This document shows positions 38,481 to 39,434 of a stretch of 39,434 nucleotides of DNA, piece after piece. The notes below the pieces were generated by a model. The model was not told where the DNA came from. It saw only the letters and a program-made list of their open reading frames with translations, and did no database searches. Position 1 is the first letter of the stretch, and each line of letters starts with the position of its first letter. The stretch comes from JAZNOL01 sp045580815 (GTDB lineage: Bacteria; Bacillota; Clostridia; RUG12999), in the NCBI GenBank assembly GCA_045580815.1, contig JAZNOL010000090.1, positions 1 to 39,434 of the forward strand, written 5' to 3'. Made by a program: the position numbers and the translations under genes.

Positions 38481-39095
38481 TTACTGCCGTATAAACATCT
38501 GTGTCCAGTAATTTCCGCTTTTTACATATCCTACGCCGATTTTGTTATACGATGCGTTAAGAATATTGGCACGGTGACCGGACGAGTTCATCCATGCATT
38601 TACAACAGCCTGCGGAGTTGACTGACCTTTTGCAATATTTTCGCCGGCAGATTTGTATGATATGCCGAAGTTTTTAATCATATCAAACGGTGAGCCGTAA
38701 ACCGGGCTTGTGTGAGAAAAATACCGGTTGTCTTTCATGTCCTGCGATTTGAACCTTGCAACACGTGAAAGCTCCCAGTCTTCTTTAAGCGACGAAAGTC
38801 CGTTTTTTGCCCGCTGTTCATTGACAAGGCGGACAACCTCGCTTTCGTAATTTAAAACTCCTGAGTCCACGCTTGGTATTGAAAGCACCTGACCGGGATA
38901 AATAAGGTCAGGATTTGAAATTTGCGTGTTTGCATTTATAAGCTCGCTCACGCCAACCTCATATTTAACGGCAATTTTCCACATTGTGTCGCCGTATGCA
39001 ACCGTGTGAGACGCAGCCGCCGATGATGAAAAAGAAACGGCAGAAATAAAAACCGCCGCAAGTGCGGATGTTAAAAGTTTTTTCATTTTTTCCAT
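38481..39095 (-). CDS. Secreted LysM - CAP (SCP/PR1) domain protein
   Basis: 204 residues. Signal peptide (1 to about 27), one LysM domain (about 29-74; HTVAYGDTMWKIAVKY, LIYPGQVLSIP) that binds peptidoglycan, and a CAP domain (about 84-204; RLVNEQRAKNGLSSL, YFSHTSP, SAGENIAKG, WMNSSGHRANIL, IGVGY). The arrangement matches YkwD/SafA-like proteins of Firmicutes. Enzymatic role unknown. GGGGG lies just before the ATG. Own promoter upstream. Confidence 0.93.
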   Translation of the reverse strand: MEKMKKLLTSALAAVFISAVSFSSSAAASHTVAYGDTMWKIAVKYEVGVSELINANTQISNPDLIYPGQVLSIPSVDSGVLNYESEVVRLVNEQRAKNGLSSLKEDWELSRVARFKSQDMKDNRYFSHTSPVYGSPFDMIKNFGISYKSAGENIAKGQSTPQAVVNAWMNSSGHRANILNASYNKIGVGYVKSGNYWTQMFIRQ

Positions 39096-39133
39096 AAAAC
39101 CCCCTTGAAAAATTTAAAAACGCGCGCATCACC

Positions 39134-39163
39134 ATTATAACATATTTTGTGCCGTAAATTCAA
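39134..39163 (-). promoter_or_regulatory. Promoter for the LysM-CAP gene
   Basis: Minus strand: TTGAAT (39163-39158), 18-base spacer, TATAAT (39139-39134). Confidence 0.7.
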
Positions 39164-39204
39164 ATGTAATTAATGGAAAACGGGGGAGAGGGCTTATAAA
39201 AAAG

Positions 39205-39239
39205 GGGCTGTTTCTTTGAACAATTTAAAGAAACAGCCC
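39205..39239 (-). terminator. Terminator of the gene entering from the right edge
   Basis: Perfect 13-bp stem GGGCTGTTTCTTT/AAAGAAACAGCCC with a 9-base loop; on the minus strand CTTTTTT follows. Outer GGGCTGT...ACAGCCCTGT is shared with the hairpins at 14789 and 35197. Confidence 0.88.
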
Positions 39240-39253
39240 TGTGTTAATTAAAG

Positions 39254-39434
39254 TTAAATTTTTTCAAGAACCAGCACATCGCCGTTTATTTCAGCGTTTT
39301 TGCCGATTATAAGTTTGCCGTCTTTTATTTCGGCATTTGTGTTGTAAAGGCGTTCAGCAATTTTATAATTACCGTCAAGGTCAATTTCAAGCTCATCGGG
39401 ATTGTACATATAATGTAATGTAACAAGTGCCTTG
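39254..39434 (-). CDS. 3' end of a truncated gene, beta-rich C-terminus
   Basis: 59 codons and a TAA, open to the right edge of the window. The peptide (ALVTLHYMYNPDELEIDLDG, AERLYNTNAEIKDGKLIIG, GDVLVLEKI) looks like the C-terminal beta-sheet domain of a glycoside hydrolase such as a galactosidase, but the family cannot be told from this fragment. A strong terminator follows its stop. Confidence 0.7.
   Translation of the reverse strand, partial: KALVTLHYMYNPDELEIDLDGNYKIAERLYNTNAEIKDGKLIIGKNAEINGDVLVLEKI

Overview
The window looks like a chromosomal segment of a low-GC, anaerobic, plant-fibre-using member of the Clostridia (Firmicutes), probably an uncultured gut or rumen lineage. The basis is strong GGAGG-type ribosome binding sites with several TTG starts, a tetrahydrofolate riboswitch ahead of folT, the ruvX-DUF1292 pair, S-layer homology (SLH) proteins beside csaB, a BofC-like protein, ECF transporter parts, and pectin/uronate catabolism genes. 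The organism assignment is inference; no rRNA or species marker is present. I see no CRISPR array, phage genes, integrase or transposase gene.

Layout. 1-310: a palindromic repeat element and a degenerate direct repeat. 311-1813: a conserved protein of unknown function. 1816-2208: repeats and then a clear THF riboswitch. 2275-9107: a tightly packed run led by the riboswitch: folT, folC, mnmM-like methyltransferase, ADP-ribosylglycohydrolase, RluA-type pseudouridine synthase, a large glycoside-hydrolase-like protein and a small Cys-rich protein. 9193-10797: rpmB and dinB, each with its own terminator. 10718-14137: an SLH lipoprotein and an S41-type serine protease, bracketed by a perfect 48-bp direct repeat of the 3' end of dinB, so that both DinB and the protease end in the same 14 residues. 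14188-17802 (minus): DUF378 protein, 6S RNA, DUF1292 protein, ruvX and a glycosyltransferase-CsaB fusion. Divergent from csaB is a large SLH/Fn3 surface protein (18038-20950), whose anchoring would depend on the cell-wall pyruvylation that CsaB performs. 20998-24732: a BofC-C-like protein, a class A penicillin-binding protein and endonuclease IV. 24877-27619: a response regulator/histidine kinase pair and two small DUF proteins. 27704-29429: tRNA-Thr(GGU), ecfT and truA. 29596-31563: a zinc-ribbon membrane protein with a large repetitive ectodomain. 31787-38423: a pectin/galacturonate locus (uxaB, NodB-type deacetylase, uxaA; divergent AraC regulator; GH105 unsaturated glycuronyl hydrolase; PL22 oligogalacturonate lyase). 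38481-39434 (minus): a LysM-CAP secreted protein and the 3' end of a further gene.

How it works together. The FolT S-component, regulated by THF, needs an EcfT (one is at 27864) and EcfA ATPases, which are not in the window. The pectin genes form a route from unsaturated oligogalacturonides to keto-deoxy-gluconate with a local AraC sensor. CsaB, the SLH surface protein, the SLH lipoprotein and the PBP form a cell-envelope theme.

Most notable: the 3.4-kb cassette at the 3' end of dinB, with att-like 48-bp direct repeats, AGA-rich codon use in its first gene, and a protease that has lost its PDZ domain exactly where a perfect 16-bp-arm palindrome sits. No recombinase gene was found, so how it arose is unresolved.
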